From NCBI GenBank assembly GCA_009809945.1, contig WTPW01000400.1, positions 39,167 to 103,166 of the forward strand: a stretch of 64,000 bases of DNA, read 5' to 3'. Shown here piece by piece: positions 1 through 11,369 of the stretch. The notes beneath the pieces are model-generated. The model saw nothing but the letters and a program-made list of their open reading frames with translations. It had not been told where the DNA came from and searched no databases. The stretch comes from Gigaspora margarita (taxonomy: Eukaryota; Glomeromycota; Glomeromycetes; Diversisporales; Gigasporaceae). The position numbers and the translations under genes were made by a program. How positions within the stretch are numbered: position 1 is the stretch's first letter; each line of letters starts with the position of its first letter.

Positions 1-183
1 AATTAAAATAAAAAAAGTTGATCGAATTTGGCCAGGTGGGTGCCATGATATCTTCGATCAAACTTTAAAACCAATTTTTGCTGCATCTTATATTTAATAG
101 ATGTTTAGAATTTTATAAAACTTTGATCGAAGATATCTTGGCACCCACCTGACCAAATTCGATCAACTTTTTTTATTTTAATT
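1..183. repeat. fold-back inverted repeat, possibly running off the window edge
   Basis: The first about 65 bases and bases about 118-183 are near-perfect reverse complements. Both contain GTTGATCGAATTTG and the block with GGTGGGTGCC followed by a GATATCTTCGATCA-like motif. The loop is about 50 bp. A third, more diverged copy of the arm lies at 205-270. This looks like a small fold-back MITE; the true left end may lie outside the window, so no target duplication can be read. Confidence 0.7.
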
Positions 184-685
184 GCAAAATGCTATTGAAT
201 TCAAAGAAAAAATTGTTGATCGAATTTGATCATATAGGTTCCAAGATATCTTCGATCAGAGTTAAAAAATTTTTAAAAAATTAAAATGATCTACATGGGT
301 GTGGCAATACCAAAAAGGGGTGTGGAAATACCAATTCCCTAAATATATATTAATTAACCAGATATATATCGATTACTATCACTATCGATACTAATCGGCA
401 GGGTATTGATTATTGATATATATCTTACTGGTTAGTAATCGATATATATCTATATATAAAATTTGCTGATGCTATAAAAGATCAAAAAATAAATTAGTAT
501 AAGTTTATAACAAAAAAAAAGGAAAACAAACAATAAAAAAATTACTTATTATAATACTTATATAAATTTGTGTAATCTACAAACTAATTTTTTTAGCTAT
601 ATATATATTCTAAAAAAAAGGATATAGCAAAAAAAAATAATTAGAAATAAAAAAATAAAAAATAATAATATAATAAAAAAATATA

Positions 686-1252
686 AGGTAAGTGTGGTTA
701 TTGTAGTGAATTTGAGTATTGTAGCAAATATATTATAAATTATTATCTGTTATCCAAACTAAACAATTTTTATACTATTCGAATTATCTCATCAAGACAA
801 TTTGAATAGTACAAAAATCATTTGATTTTAATTACTGGGTCATAAGATATTGGCATTCATAAGTTGTAAATCAATTTTTTAAAAAAACAATATGTTATAT
901 TCAGACACTATTCTATTGCTAATATCCCATAATACAGTAATCAAAATCAAACAATTGTTGTACTATTCAAATTGTCTTGTAAGACAATTCGAATGGTATA
1001 AAATTTGTTTAATTTGGACCAACAGGTCATGACTTATAATAGGTTCACCACAATACCCACATTGCCACAATACACACATCCAATTTCATGTAACATATTA
1101 TTATAAATAACTTGTGATTCTGTGATGCAAATTGAACAATTTTGATACCATTCAATTTGTTTTATTGAGATGAATCGAATGGTACCAAAATCATTTAATC
1201 TCAAGTTATACCAAAAATTCCCTTAACTTCATAATAATACCCATACTTACCT
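686..1252. mobile_element. MITE with TA target site and three internal palindromes
   Basis: The ends are inverted repeats (AAGGTAAGTGTGGTTATTG on the left; the reverse complement of the right end reads AAGGTAAGTATGGGTATT), each next to TA. That fits a Tc1/mariner-type non-autonomous element of about 567 bp. Inside are three spaced palindromic units of about 65 bp (near 763, 935 and 1125), each built on TACTATTCGAATT and its reverse complement. No coding capacity is visible. A similar single palindrome lies near 24110-24155. Confidence 0.6.
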
Positions 1253-1294
1253 TAATAAATAAAAAAATAAATATAACAAAAAAATCAAATTTAA

Positions 1295-2400
1295 CACTCT
1301 TCCCATTGATCACTTGTCCAAATTTCCGAACAAAAGAAAAACAAAAAATTTTTGTAGTAAAAGACGAAGCAACTATTAGTACTGGTTTTTATAAAGGTCA
1401 ACCTTTCTGAACTATTCGGGGGACTTCTTTGTATATTTGGCACGCAAGCCAGAAGCGTTGGTTGTGCAAGTTAACTGGCAGTGGGCGCCCTTGGTACAAG
1501 AAATTCTGGTGGAAGTTTTCTTTCGTCGACAAAAGTACTATAGCTGGCTAGGCGGTGAACTCAAAAATGAGTTTTTCAATACTCTCTTTAAGGATTTTTG
1601 GCTGCAAGAACAGAAGAACCATATACTTACTATCACATTCTCGCTTGGAGTTTTTTTTCTGGAATTTTAGACGAAAAGTGGGAAATTCGCCATACCCCCT
1701 CCAAAAGATCGGTATTGTTGTTCCTAACCCAATCGGGAAGAAGGCATGCAAGTTGATAAACAGGAACAGACGTGTAATGAGATGTAATGCAAAGGTGTAG
1801 GCTGATCTGTGGAAAATGAATTCCAGAATATTCTTTTTTTTACACGCATATAATACTTTGGCAGGGGTTACCCTTGTGCAGTATTATATAATTTTTCATC
1901 AATTTTAAGTTTCTTTTTATTTTTTATTTCTATCAAATGTATGTCAGGCCATAGACTTTTTTTTGCTTTTTTCATCTTATCTTTTTTTTCTTTTTGGTCG
2001 TTTAGTTAGTTTTCTCCCCTCTTTTATCCTCCTTTTTTTTCTTCACTCCCTTATATACCCGTTTATATATTAGTACATTTTTTTTTACTTCATTACGCAG
2101 TTATTGTCAGTGAACATCTCTGCCAAGATCTAGGTGGAAGAAGTTTTAAAGAAAGTTGGTGGTCATGACTAGCTGTAGAGCTACACCAGTGATCTATTTG
2201 CTGGGGTTAATTGAAACCTTGGTAATAGTGAGGCGAAATCTACTCTGGCAAGTCGCGGATAAGTGCCTCCGGCAACTGGACGAATCATATTTTAATTGTA
2301 AGGTTTTTAAAACCGGAAGTAGGATAGCATTTGCATATGTACCTTATTTCTCTTAAAATAAAATGTGGTATAACTACCAGGTTAATGAAAAAAAAAAAAA
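1295..2400 (+). mobile_element. 5'-truncated non-LTR retrotransposon remnant (LINE-like) with poly(A)
   Basis: This block is richer in G+C than its surroundings, has short open frames (1437-1670 and 1555-1800 in different frames) and ends in a run of 13 A at 2388-2400. The sequence before it (1278-1294, A-run then TCAAATTTAA) matches the sequence at the poly(A) junction (A-run then TCAAATTTTAA), as expected of a LINE target duplication. I recognise no reverse transcriptase or endonuclease motif, so only the 3' part is present. Reading frames do not connect, so no protein is proposed. A SINE or processed copy of a cellular RNA remains possible. Confidence 0.45.
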
Positions 2401-3756
2401 TCAAATTTTAAAAAAATTATAATCTAAATAAATAAATAAATAAAAAAATAAAAAATGATAAAAAATGAAAAAAAGTAATAAACAAAATGTGAAAAATAAT
2501 CTAGACTAATTTAGATCTAAATTCTAAGATGAACCAAAAATAAAGATTAAAAAAAGGTAAAATTAAAATAAATAAAAAATAAAAAAAAATAAAAAGTAAA
2601 AAAAAAGCAAAAAAAATAAAATTAATAAAAATATAAATATATAGTGAAAAAAATAAAATAATAAATAAAAATAAATAAAAATAAAAAAAATAAAAAATAA
2701 TAATAATAAAAAAATAATAAAACAAATATAACAAAATAAACAGATAAAAAAAATAAAAATAATAATCCAAAAAAATTAATCCATCATCCCTGAAAACTAG
2801 TAAAAAATTATATAATTTTTATTATTAAAATTTGCATTTTTTAGAATCTAGTATTTCTCTAAAGATAAATTAGTTTAATACTATATAATCCTTATTATTT
2901 GAATAACAATATTTTTGAGAAAAAAATATAAGTATTATGGTAGTTAAAACAGTAAAATTGGGCCAATAGTTCATAAAATATAGGTATATTTGTTCTTATA
3001 ACTATATAATGTAAACAAAGAAGTAACCAAATAATCATAAAGACAAAATTGCCCATTCTTACAATCTACTATAGGCTAATTTTAATATTTCAACTACTAC
3101 TATACTCATTATTTTCTTCTCTATGACATTTGTTATACAAACAAAAAAGTTTATGTAGTATACAATCAATTTATCTTTAGGGAAATGCTAGATTTAAAAA
3201 AAGAAAAAAATTATATAGTAAATCTATCCCACTATTTACTCACTAGTTTTTAGAAAGATTATGAATTAAATAAAAAAAACAATATATTTGTTGTATAACT
3301 TAAAATTGCAAAGAATTGCAAAAAATATTATATTTAATTATCTGTGCAGATTTTATTACTAAAAACTATAAAAATTTTTAGAACCCAATTTTTGCAGTTA
3401 TTTAATAAATTATTTTTAGAGTTCTGTAATTATTTGATAATTTTAATAACTACTGCAAATTTTAATTAGATTTTTTTCTGATGGGCTTAGTTTTATATAT
3501 CTGAACTTTAGAAAATATATAGACCAATACAGGCAAATTTACTTGTATTTTTGCATGTTTATAGTTCTTATTTGCTTTTAAAATACTAAAATAATTAAAT
3601 AAAACTTTGTGCAATTATATTTGAAATAAGAATTACTTTTTGCAAAATTGGTTTTTCTATTATAAAAAAAAATAAGATTATATATAAGCTAAAATAAATA
3701 ATTTTAAACCAAATTTTTTTAAAAATTTTATTACAATTTTATGTAATCTCTTAGAT
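2401..3756. other. A/T-rich stretch without a gene
   Basis: 2401-2790 is A-rich low-complexity sequence (AAAT/AAAAT runs). The open frame on the minus strand at 2501-2770 is an artefact of it (Tyr/Phe/Ile/Leu only). The rest to 3756 is A/T-rich with many stop codons in all frames, and I see no gene or clear element. Confidence 0.6.
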
Positions 3757-3760
3757 TTAA

Positions 3761-4279
3761 GGGTAGAGGGTATGTAGATCATTTCTATTAATAAACGAGT
3801 GACAAAAAATATTTTTACTGCAAATTTACAAGTTGCTACATATAAAAGTTAATTTTTTACTAAATAAATTGTTATTTATGTACTAAATAAATTGTTATTT
3901 ATGTACTAAATAAAATTGTTCGTAATAAAAAATTACATATATCCTAAAAATTTTATTAATTTTGAATGAAATTTGATAAAGTTTTTATAGTAACAACTGT
4001 TGCNGGGGTGTGGTCTATTCTGCGGGGGTGANNACAAATTGGCCAATCAAATCACATGTAAACAATAAGTAAAATAGGGTCGCGAAGATAAAAACAGCTA
4101 TATCTTATGTTCTACTGGGCCAATTTTAATGATTCGATCACCATTAGAATCAGAAAATCCTCCTCTACAATTTTATTTAAAAATTTAATATGGTTACTTA
4201 ATAAAAATTTTCTTTATTATTAAATATAAAATTTTAGTAACTAGTTTATTAATAGAAATGATCTACATACCCTCTACCC
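3761..4279. mobile_element. MITE with TTAA target site (piggyBac-like), copy 1
   Basis: Perfect terminal inverted repeats of at least 35 bp begin GGGTAGAGGGTATGTAGATC at both ends. The element is flanked by TTAA on both sides (3757-3760 and 4280-4283). TTAA duplication is the hallmark of piggyBac-type transposition, although these ends start with GGG rather than the usual CCC. It has no coding capacity. Three ambiguous bases (4004, 4032-4033) sit in G-runs near its middle. Related copies lie at 4284-4648 and 62220-62736, the latter almost the same length. Confidence 0.8.
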
Positions 4280-4283
4280 TTAA

Positions 4284-4648
4284 GGGTAGGGGAATGTAGA
4301 TTAATTTTTATATAATTTATATAATACAATAAAATTTTATATAGAAAGCAAAAATATGCTTCTAATAAAACTTTTTAGAATTATAGTTAATATTTTCCAA
4401 AATTTTATGGTATACAATTTAATATTTCATATGTTATAGTAAATTTTAAACCGAATATCATTTAAAAAAATCTATCTTGTATATTGATAAAAAAACTTAG
4501 ATAGACCCAAATTTACTTAGATAGTACAAAAATTGCTAATTTGGATTGGTCAGATCTATGTTGTTTACAATTTTGATTGGTCAATTATCTGATTTCATAT
4601 GATTACAATGTGATCACTATAAAAAAATGATCTATGTTCATTCTACCC
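4284..4648. mobile_element. MITE with TTAA target site, copy 2
   Basis: This element has the same terminal motif as its left neighbour (GGGTAGGGGAATGTAG; reverse complement of the right end GGGTAGAATGAACATAG), but its arms are more diverged and it is shorter (365 bp). It shares the TTAA at 4280-4283 with copy 1 and has its own TTAA at 4649-4652. One element therefore inserted into the target site made by the other. Confidence 0.75.
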
Positions 4649-4652
4649 TTAA

Positions 4653-5365
4653 ACTTATAGTTCTTAATACAATATTATAGCTATATATAAGAATTAAATT
4701 ATTTTGGGTTCTAAAATCTAAAATTAAACTTTGAAGATAAATTTGTTTTTGATCTACTTTACTTGAAAAATGAAATTATTTGGTACTTTTTTTAAATAGA
4801 CAAAATTATAAAGAACATTTTTGTATAAATTTTATTGCTTTTCCTTATAAAATTTTTAATTTTCTCTAATAAAGACAAAATAGTCTTTTTCAAAAATCAA
4901 TTTTAGTGGTATCACTATTTATAACTTATATAAAAGATAACACTTTTATTATTACAGCTTTAGTAATTTACTAGTAAAAATTAAACCTTATATTGGAAGT
5001 AAAAGTTTTTTTATAGACAGAAACATATATAATTTAAAAAAATCTTAAGAAAAATTTTAATAGTAAAAATGCTAATACAGTAAATTTAAACTTTTATTAT
5101 ACTAAAGTTTTTTAATAATTTAAAAAAGTTTTATAATAAAACAGAATTAATATTATATTAATTACTTAGAAAGTATATAGCTAAAATTAATATTTTTCAA
5201 AAAAAATTTAAAATTTTAAAATCAATGCAGGTAAATTTGCCTGCATTCAATTAACCAAATATCCAAATAATACAAAAGCAGTTTTTTTTGTCATTAAATG
5301 TAGCCAAAAATTTTATTATATTTTTTTACCAAATTAGTTAGAAACGGAGTCTCATAATACAATAA
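4653..5365. other. A/T-rich stretch, nothing recognised
   Basis: No open frame of note, no tandem repeat and no clear element end was found between the TTAA MITEs and the next element. Confidence 0.5.
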
Positions 5366-5754
5366 TGAGGACCCTGAAAGGTCAGGTATTAGTTTGCTTA
5401 TTTTTGGGGGTTATTATGCAGATCTTTTCTATTTTTAGTATTTTTGCTTATTTTTGAGATTTTTCTGCAGATCTTTCTATTTTAGTAATTTTATAATTAA
5501 TCTAACCTATCTAACATATTCTAACATGAATAAGCACCCACTTTTTTGAAATTTTAAACTCAAAAAATTCAAAAATATCTAGTAAAACTTAAAAAAATTT
5601 ATTTATTTAAATTTTATAGATTTATAAAGTTTAATTTAAAAAATTTTTATTGAGTTTGGTTAAATAATTTTCAAATTATTTGAGTTTAATAAAATTTTAA
5701 AAAAGAGGGTGCTTATTCATGATAGGATACGGTATGTATATTTCAGGGTTCTCA
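5366..5754. mobile_element. MITE with an inner fold-back
   Basis: The outer inverted ends are TGAGGACCCTGAAA on the left and TTTCAGGGTTCTCA on the right, with matching A/T-rich flanks (ATAA). A second fold-back lies inside, at about 5526-5722: CATGAATAAGCACCCAC pairs with its reverse complement. Two nested elements or one element with a fold-back core are both possible. No coding capacity. Confidence 0.55.
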
Positions 5755-6599
5755 ATAATGTATAAAATATATAAAAATGCAAAATTAGATTTAAAGAGTC
5801 ATGCAATTACAAATTATTTGATATATTTAATAGTATTTGTAGCTTTGTAAAATTTGGTATGCAATTAATAGGTAAATAATCATTTTATTAATGCATTTAA
5901 TAGGTATTTGCAGACTTGTAGAATCTGGTATAATATTTGATGAGCAAATAATTTTTTCTTTCATAAAACAATTGCTAGTATATCTGCTTATCAGTGTTAC
6001 TTAGTAAAGTACAAATTGGATAATATAATTTATTTGATTTTAGTCAAAAAAGCAGATACCAGAATTATAATTTTTAGAAGTAATAAAACTTAATTTATGT
6101 ATTTATTCATATATACTTCAATATTGTAGATTTAATGTTTTTCTATAATAATATTTAGTTTTTTTATCTATTAAAATTAACATAAGCATTTTTTTTAGAA
6201 TTTCAAAGATATCTAATTTACTTTTAAATATATTCAATTTAATACCAAATAAGTAAAACAAAAAATCTAACATATCTGAGAAAAATGAATTGAATAATTA
6301 TAATCAAAAATAAAAATCTAATATATTTGAAGAAATAAATCAAATTATCAAAAATCAAGCATTCCAAAAATTTCTACTGAAAATTATAGTAACATTAGTA
6401 TTAATATTACTTTCAATTCTGAATAATATTTTATTAAAATATCATAAATCTGTAATAAAAAAAAATGTATTATAAAAATTGTAACTAACAAATTTGCTCT
6501 GTATATTATGATTGCAAAAAATTTCTGGCTAACTAAGTTCCTAAATCTATGTAAAAATTTTTTAAAAAAATTTGATAAAACAAAGTAAGTGATCCAAAA
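5755..6599. other. A/T-rich stretch, nothing recognised
   Basis: I see no gene, RNA gene or element boundary here. Stop codons are dense in all six frames. Confidence 0.5.
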
Positions 6600-7887
6600 C
6601 TGTGTTTAAAATTGGCTTGCACAAGATGCACATGCACAAGTACTTTTTTTGTGCATTAAAACCTAGATAAATAAATGCACATGTGTGCATTTAAAATTAA
6701 TTTAATTATTGCACAGAAAATTAATATCAACAAGAAATAAAATTTTTACACACAAAAAATAATATGGAACAAGAATTTAAAATTTTAATGTACAAAAAAT
6801 AATCAAACAATCATTTTTTTTAGAAGCTTTAATATAATCAATAAAATATCAATTATTGTTTTTTCATACAAATCAGATAACTTTATTAGTACCATTTTTA
6901 TTTTATATACCTACGAATATAACTAAAAAAATTTGTAATGTTTTTTATAGAAGTATAAATAACCCTATATTAATTGATTTACATAAATGTTTAGAGTAAA
7001 TGTATTTTGTTCTCTAAACAACTTGTCTTATTGTATAAAAATTGCTGTGCTTAGTATTATTTTGACTTCCATATATAGCAATAATCAATAATATATATAA
7101 AGATTCTTAAAATTTATTATAAAAAATATATATATAACATATTGATTGCTGCTATATATAAAAGGCCAAATAATACTAAGCAAATCAATTTTCAATTTTA
7201 TGCAATATTAAAAGTTGTTCAAGAGAATGAAATATATTTATTTTAAAATTTTTATGTAAATTGATTGAAATTTATTAATACAATTTTATTTTATGTTTTT
7301 ATGAAACAATTACAAATTTTTTAGCTATACTAATAGATAAGTAAAATAAAAAAAATACTAATAAAATGTTATTTAATTTTATAAAAATTTCATAGTAGGT
7401 ATATTCTGTTCTCCTGAACAATATTTATTATTGCATAAAAAATATGATTGTAAAGAAGTAATTTCATTATTAAAATCAGCTAACAAATTCTAAAAAAATA
7501 GTGATTATAATATAATTGTGACCATGTGGAGGTATTTTGAATATAAATAAACAGTGCCATATTTTGGCATGATTATATAAAGTTTGTGACTATATGGGAG
7601 AACAACAGTATATATATTAATTTAGTTGATAGTTTAACCACTTATTCTGCACCAATCTAGTTTATGAGTTAGTCTCTTTAAGTTAAGCAATAACCAATAA
7701 ATATAATGATAATTTGCAATTGAAGATTTTACTACATTTACTTACTCAAAAATTTTTTTAATATACAAATGTGCAAGTAAAAATTTTTTATATGCACTCA
7801 TGTGCAATCAATTAATTGTTTTGCATCTAAAACCTGTATATTACTTGTATTTGTGCAAGTAATATTGAATCTGAATTTTAAACACTG
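6600..7887. mobile_element. non-autonomous hAT element (1.29 kb)
   Basis: The ends are CTGTGTTTAAAATTGGCTTG and, read from the other side, CAGTGTTTAAAATTCAGATTC-like. Flanking 8-mers ATCCAAAA (6592-6599) and ATCCAAAG (7888-7895) match at seven of eight positions, as expected for a hAT target duplication. The terminal motif is shared with the elements at 13541-15015 and 45049-45238. Both sub-terminal regions are rich in short TGCACAAG-type repeats. No transposase frame is visible, and a fold-back is nested inside. Confidence 0.65.
6985..7256. repeat. fold-back repeat nested in the hAT element
   Basis: The arms at 6985-7100 and 7130-7256 are inverted copies sharing GCTTAGTATTATTT and the stretch around TATATAGCA. 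Half-copies of the same arm lie at about 7385-7445 (same strand) and about 62985-63090 (opposite strand, AATAATACTAAGCAAATTG). This is a dispersed repeat family. Confidence 0.55.
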
Positions 7888-8689
7888 ATCCAAAGTATAA
7901 AACTTAATTGATTATTCAAAGTTCCTTATACAAAGTTTGAGAATTTTTTAAAAAAATCTGTTAATTAAAAAAATTGTGCCCAAAGTGCAAGTAAACAAAA
8001 ATTAGTTAATATTCATTAATCAAAGCACAAGAATTAAAAAAAATAATGCTAATCTAATTAAAGTTCAGAACCTGTAAATTTTAAAAAAACTCTGAATTAA
8101 TTAAACGTTAATAAATCAGAGATTTCTGGTAATAAATATATGACTGAGATACTTCTATAGAAGCTTCCATGTCACAATATGATCATTTTAAATATTGTTT
8201 ATCACATGTAAAAATTAATGGTGAAAGCAGTCATTGGTGATACTTAGTGCAATAAGAGACTATATAAAAAAACTCTAGTAATAAGAAATTTTAAAATTAT
8301 TAATTCGAATATATAGCATTTTCTTTTATTATATTTTTTATTTTACTATCTTTCTTTTTCTTTTTTTTGCTTTTATTTACCAGATTTAAGCATATAATAC
8401 AAGCCTTTTATTATTCAAATAAAGCTGATTTTTTTTTAAAAAAAAAACAATTTTTTTTATTTTCAGATCTAATAAGATATCCAAAATAATAACAAAATTG
8501 TCACATTAATTGATATCAACTATATTATTTGAAACATTTATATAAATATTATAGTGGTTATGCTAGGTTCATGAATAAGTCTGGTTATACTAGTTTACCA
8601 TTAAGAACTTTCTGTAAATGGATACCGATTCTAAAATGACAATTCAGAATCGACATAAAATTAGAATGACGCGGAGCAAGAATACATAA
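7888..8689. other. A/T-rich stretch without a gene
   Basis: I see no coding signal. The stretch around 8560-8680 is less A/T-rich and carries a short GATTCTAAAATGACAATTC-type inverted motif, but no element ends could be fixed. Confidence 0.4.
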
Positions 8690-9165
8690 CCTACTTTTTG
8701 TCATTATTAGCAGATCGCCTTAAGTTTCATTTATTTAATTACATTAATTCGACTTTATTGAGTTTGTTATTTAATATTTATTTAATAATATCAGGTTCAC
8801 TCGGTTTCGATCAACTCGCCAATAATTACTTCACAAAACTTAATTCGCAGAGAATTAATTTAGGCAAGGTTATATTACAATCGATTAATTCACGGACAAG
8901 TAAAAATCTATTTCATCAAAAGCTAATTTCACAGGCAAATTGATTCTAATCATTGTCATTAGGGTTAAGTTTAGGTTTAAAGTTGGTGCGATTTATAAAA
9001 AAATTGTCGGTACAATATACTAAATTAATCGTCTGTAAAATAATTATCTACGAACTAAGTTTTCAACAAGCGTTTGTTGGTGAAATAATACGGATGCAGA
9101 TTCATTTATTTATTATGTGTCGATTTGTTTTATCTTTATTTCAAAAGAATTAACAATTAATTTAG
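8690..9165. repeat. degenerate palindromic repeat resembling the element at 59937-60322
   Basis: The left half carries repeated TTCAC-GGACAA-like words and the right half their reverse complements (TTGTCGGT, TCGTCTGT, TTGTTGGTGAAATAA). The same words build the clear inverted-repeat element near 60 kb. Open frames at 8698-8943 and 8953-9153 run through it, but they are better explained by this repeat, which happens to lack stops. No flanking duplication was found. Confidence 0.35.
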
Positions 9166-9241
9166 TCCACAATAATAATGAGGTTTTAACCCATTTGAAA
9201 AGTAATTTATTACAATATTAATTAAATTATATAGTTAATGG

Positions 9242-9693
9242 ATGCGTAGCAACCAAGAACGGTTTTATTTGGCAGTCGAAAGATACGAAGGCTCACAGGG
9301 TGATCGTGATCGTTTTTATATGACAATTAAAAAAGCATCTGGCTTTAAACTTAATATGTTAACCCGGCCACGAAGGGCTCAGGTTGCGAGTAGTGATGCC
9401 TGACGAAATGACGAAACCTGACGAAACCATAAGTTTCGTCAATGACGAAACTTGACGAAACTTATAGTTTCGTCATTTCGTCAATGACGAAACTTGACGA
9501 AACTTATAGTTTCGTCATTTCGTCAATGCCAAAATAGTTTCGTCAGGCATCTATAGTTGCGAGCGCATTAAATTCAAAGCCAGATGTGCTGCTATTGGAT
9601 GCGAAACATCCGGTAACTAAAAATAATTCACTCAGCTTAATCAAATCTATTTGGCGTATAAATAGTACTTATACGACTTACATTTATCATTAA
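9242..9693 (+). pseudogene. hypothetical protein gene (last exon), split by a hAT MITE
   Basis: Removing the 165-bp MITE and one copy of its 8-bp duplication leaves a clean frame from ATG 9242 to TAA 9691-9693, encoding 92 residues. It starts MRSNQERFYLAVERY and continues past the MITE site (ARG-rich TRPRRAQVAS, then ALNSKPDVLLLDAKHP). The frame is intact on both sides only if the MITE is removed, which is strong evidence that it was coding when the element landed. An in-frame stop lies just upstream (9236-9238). The real start could be ATG 9242 or an upstream exon joined at the CGTAG before 9250. I do not recognise the family and propose no function. With the MITE in place the frame changes and is probably not translated to the end. 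Confidence 0.55.
9391..9555. mobile_element. hAT MITE (165 bp) inserted in a coding exon
   Basis: The ends are TAGTGATGCCTGACGAAA and, in reverse complement, TATAGATGCCTGACGAAA. A perfect 8-bp target duplication GTTGCGAG flanks it (9383-9390 and 9556-9563), diagnostic of hAT transposition. The interior consists of alternating TGACGAAAC / GTTTCGTCA words, so the whole element is a degenerate simple repeat. Confidence 0.85.
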
Positions 9694-10790
9694 AAAGAAA
9701 ACAGAATAATGCAAATAATATATTCTATTCCATATAATTTTAATTTTAAGATGTACTTCAAACATATGGAATCAAATGCTCTCTAAAAATTCTAGACAAA
9801 AATAAAAGCAAACCTTCAAGACTGCCAACTAATATCTCAAAATTTTAATTATAAAAACATTTACAAAAAAAAAAATTTCTTGTAAAATTTTAATATAAAC
9901 TATAATTTTGTTCTACTGTATTCTAAATCCACTTTTATTCTAACTTTAAGTAAGGATTTAATATTTTGCTTATAAGATGTACTTATATAGCGTTCCTTAT
10001 TTTAGGGTAAATGCATCGCGCAGCTACCCTAATTTATTACATATTGATATGAAATTGATCATAATGATCAATGAGGTTGGTCAATGTTTTAGCAGTAATT
10101 TCACAAAAAAGGAAAAAAAAAGGCATAATAAAGAGAAAATTTAAAGGAAAAAACCCAGACTTTAAAAAAAAAAGATGTGAGATCCCTCAATTGATTGTAA
10201 TACTAGGACTTTTAAAACTATGCTACACATCATTTTAAAGTCTATTTACCAATTGAACAAAAGTAACATTATAAATTTTGACACGAATGTAAGTTTAATT
10301 GTAAAACAACAAATATATTATTCTCTAATCTGTGAATGGCACATGAAGAATGATGTGTAAAAAATACGCGTTTTACAAAATTGATAAAAATATCTTACTT
10401 ATCATAGCTTTCTTTATGACTCTGAATAAAAAATATGCGATTTGTTCATATTAACAATTAATTTTTTATTACCATTTTATTATTAATTTTAGAGATACTT
10501 AAGACTCCACCCTATTAAACGCCGCCTTTTTATTACTAGTCGTATTAATATTATACGTTCTACAGTGATCCTTCAAAAGTTTGTTTGCAAAAGTATTGTT
10601 TGTTTTTATTAACCAATAAAAAAATTAGTCTTATAACGTAAATTATATATGATTTTATTAATTTTTAAAATAAATCTCAAATAATTAAAAAATAATATAG
10701 AATAACAATAAAATTAATTTAAGTGATTATAAAAAAAATTGGTAAAATTCGCTGTGTAACTCGTTATAGTGCAGTTACTGTTTTGCACAG
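9694..10790. other. A/T-rich intergenic stretch
   Basis: I see no gene or well-bounded element. Short A-runs occur near 10110-10170. Confidence 0.45.
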
Positions 10791-10792
10791 TA

Positions 10793-11369
10793 TTAGCAAG
10801 GGTCTATATCCCAAAAATCTTCGCTACCATGAAAACGCCAACAGACATCTTGACCATTGTTGTATGAACCGCAAAGTTTAGGCTTTCTAGTGGTATCTAT
10901 AACATATAAAGTGAGCCAAAAGTTGGTATAGTTTTCGGGTATCCATAAACTAAAACCCTTATGAGCAATTGACTCTTCTTCAACGATTTCTTGGTTGCCA
11001 TCAGAATTTAAAGATGCGGTGACCAGTGATGTAAATTGGATCCGCGCGCGTATATCGGGGCTCCCCGTATATATAACGCGCGTATAAATTTTTTTTTTGT
11101 GCGTTTTTTTGGCGTTTGCGCCAATAAAAATTTTTTGAATTTATAACACTGGCGGTGACTCTTGCCGATGTACCTGCTGCCAATTTATTGTGGACCCATA
11201 CAGTATGGCCTGCAAATATATTGATTAAGTCAAGTTAATACATGAGACATTGAGAAAATTCAATATTGCTTAACCATTTAAATTTTACCAATAATGGGGG
11301 CACATATGCTATGCTAAAGATGGTGGCAATAAATAAAACCAAAAAAGAAAGATTTGAAAGTTATTTCAT
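10793..11369 (-). pseudogene. decayed small secreted protein gene with a hAT MITE in exon 2
   Basis: Read on the minus strand. Exon 1 (11369-11289) opens ATG AAA TAA, then a hydrophobic, signal-peptide-like stretch (LSNLSFLVLFIATIFSIAY). An intron at 11288-11210 (GTAAAA...TTTGCAG, 79 bp) leads to exon 2, which reads HTVWVHNKLAAGTSARVTAS, then (11025 downward) a run with EEESIAHKGFSLWIP and a Cys/Trp-rich tail ending DIDPC and stop at 10793. After removal of the MITE (11034-11151) and one target copy, exon 2 is open to the end. Three lesions are visible: a stop at codon 3, a one-base frame conflict across the splice (best explained by loss of one C in the C-run near 11297), and the MITE. The length (about 120 residues) and leader suggest a small secreted protein, perhaps effector-like. 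The family is not recognised and the function is not known. Confidence 0.6.
11034..11151. mobile_element. hAT MITE (118 bp) with a G+C-rich hairpin core
   Basis: The ends are CAGTGATGTAAATT and, reversed, CAGTGTTATAAATTC. The perfect 8-bp duplication GCGGTGAC lies at 11026-11033 and 11152-11159. The core holds two hairpins: CGCGCG...CGGGGCTCCCCG...CGCGCG, and TTGGCG TTTG CGCCAA. It interrupts exon 2 of the secreted-protein pseudogene. Confidence 0.85.

Noticed and set aside
2501-2770. 89-codon open frame on the minus strand
   Set aside because: It is made almost only of Phe, Tyr, Ile and Leu from A/T-rich low-complexity DNA.
4004-4033. Biological meaning of the ambiguous bases
   Set aside because: They lie in G-runs of a MITE and are most simply base-calling or allele ambiguity.
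8698-9153. Two consecutive open frames with protein-like start
   Set aside because: The sequence is a palindromic repeat of TTCACGGACA words; the frames are open by chance.
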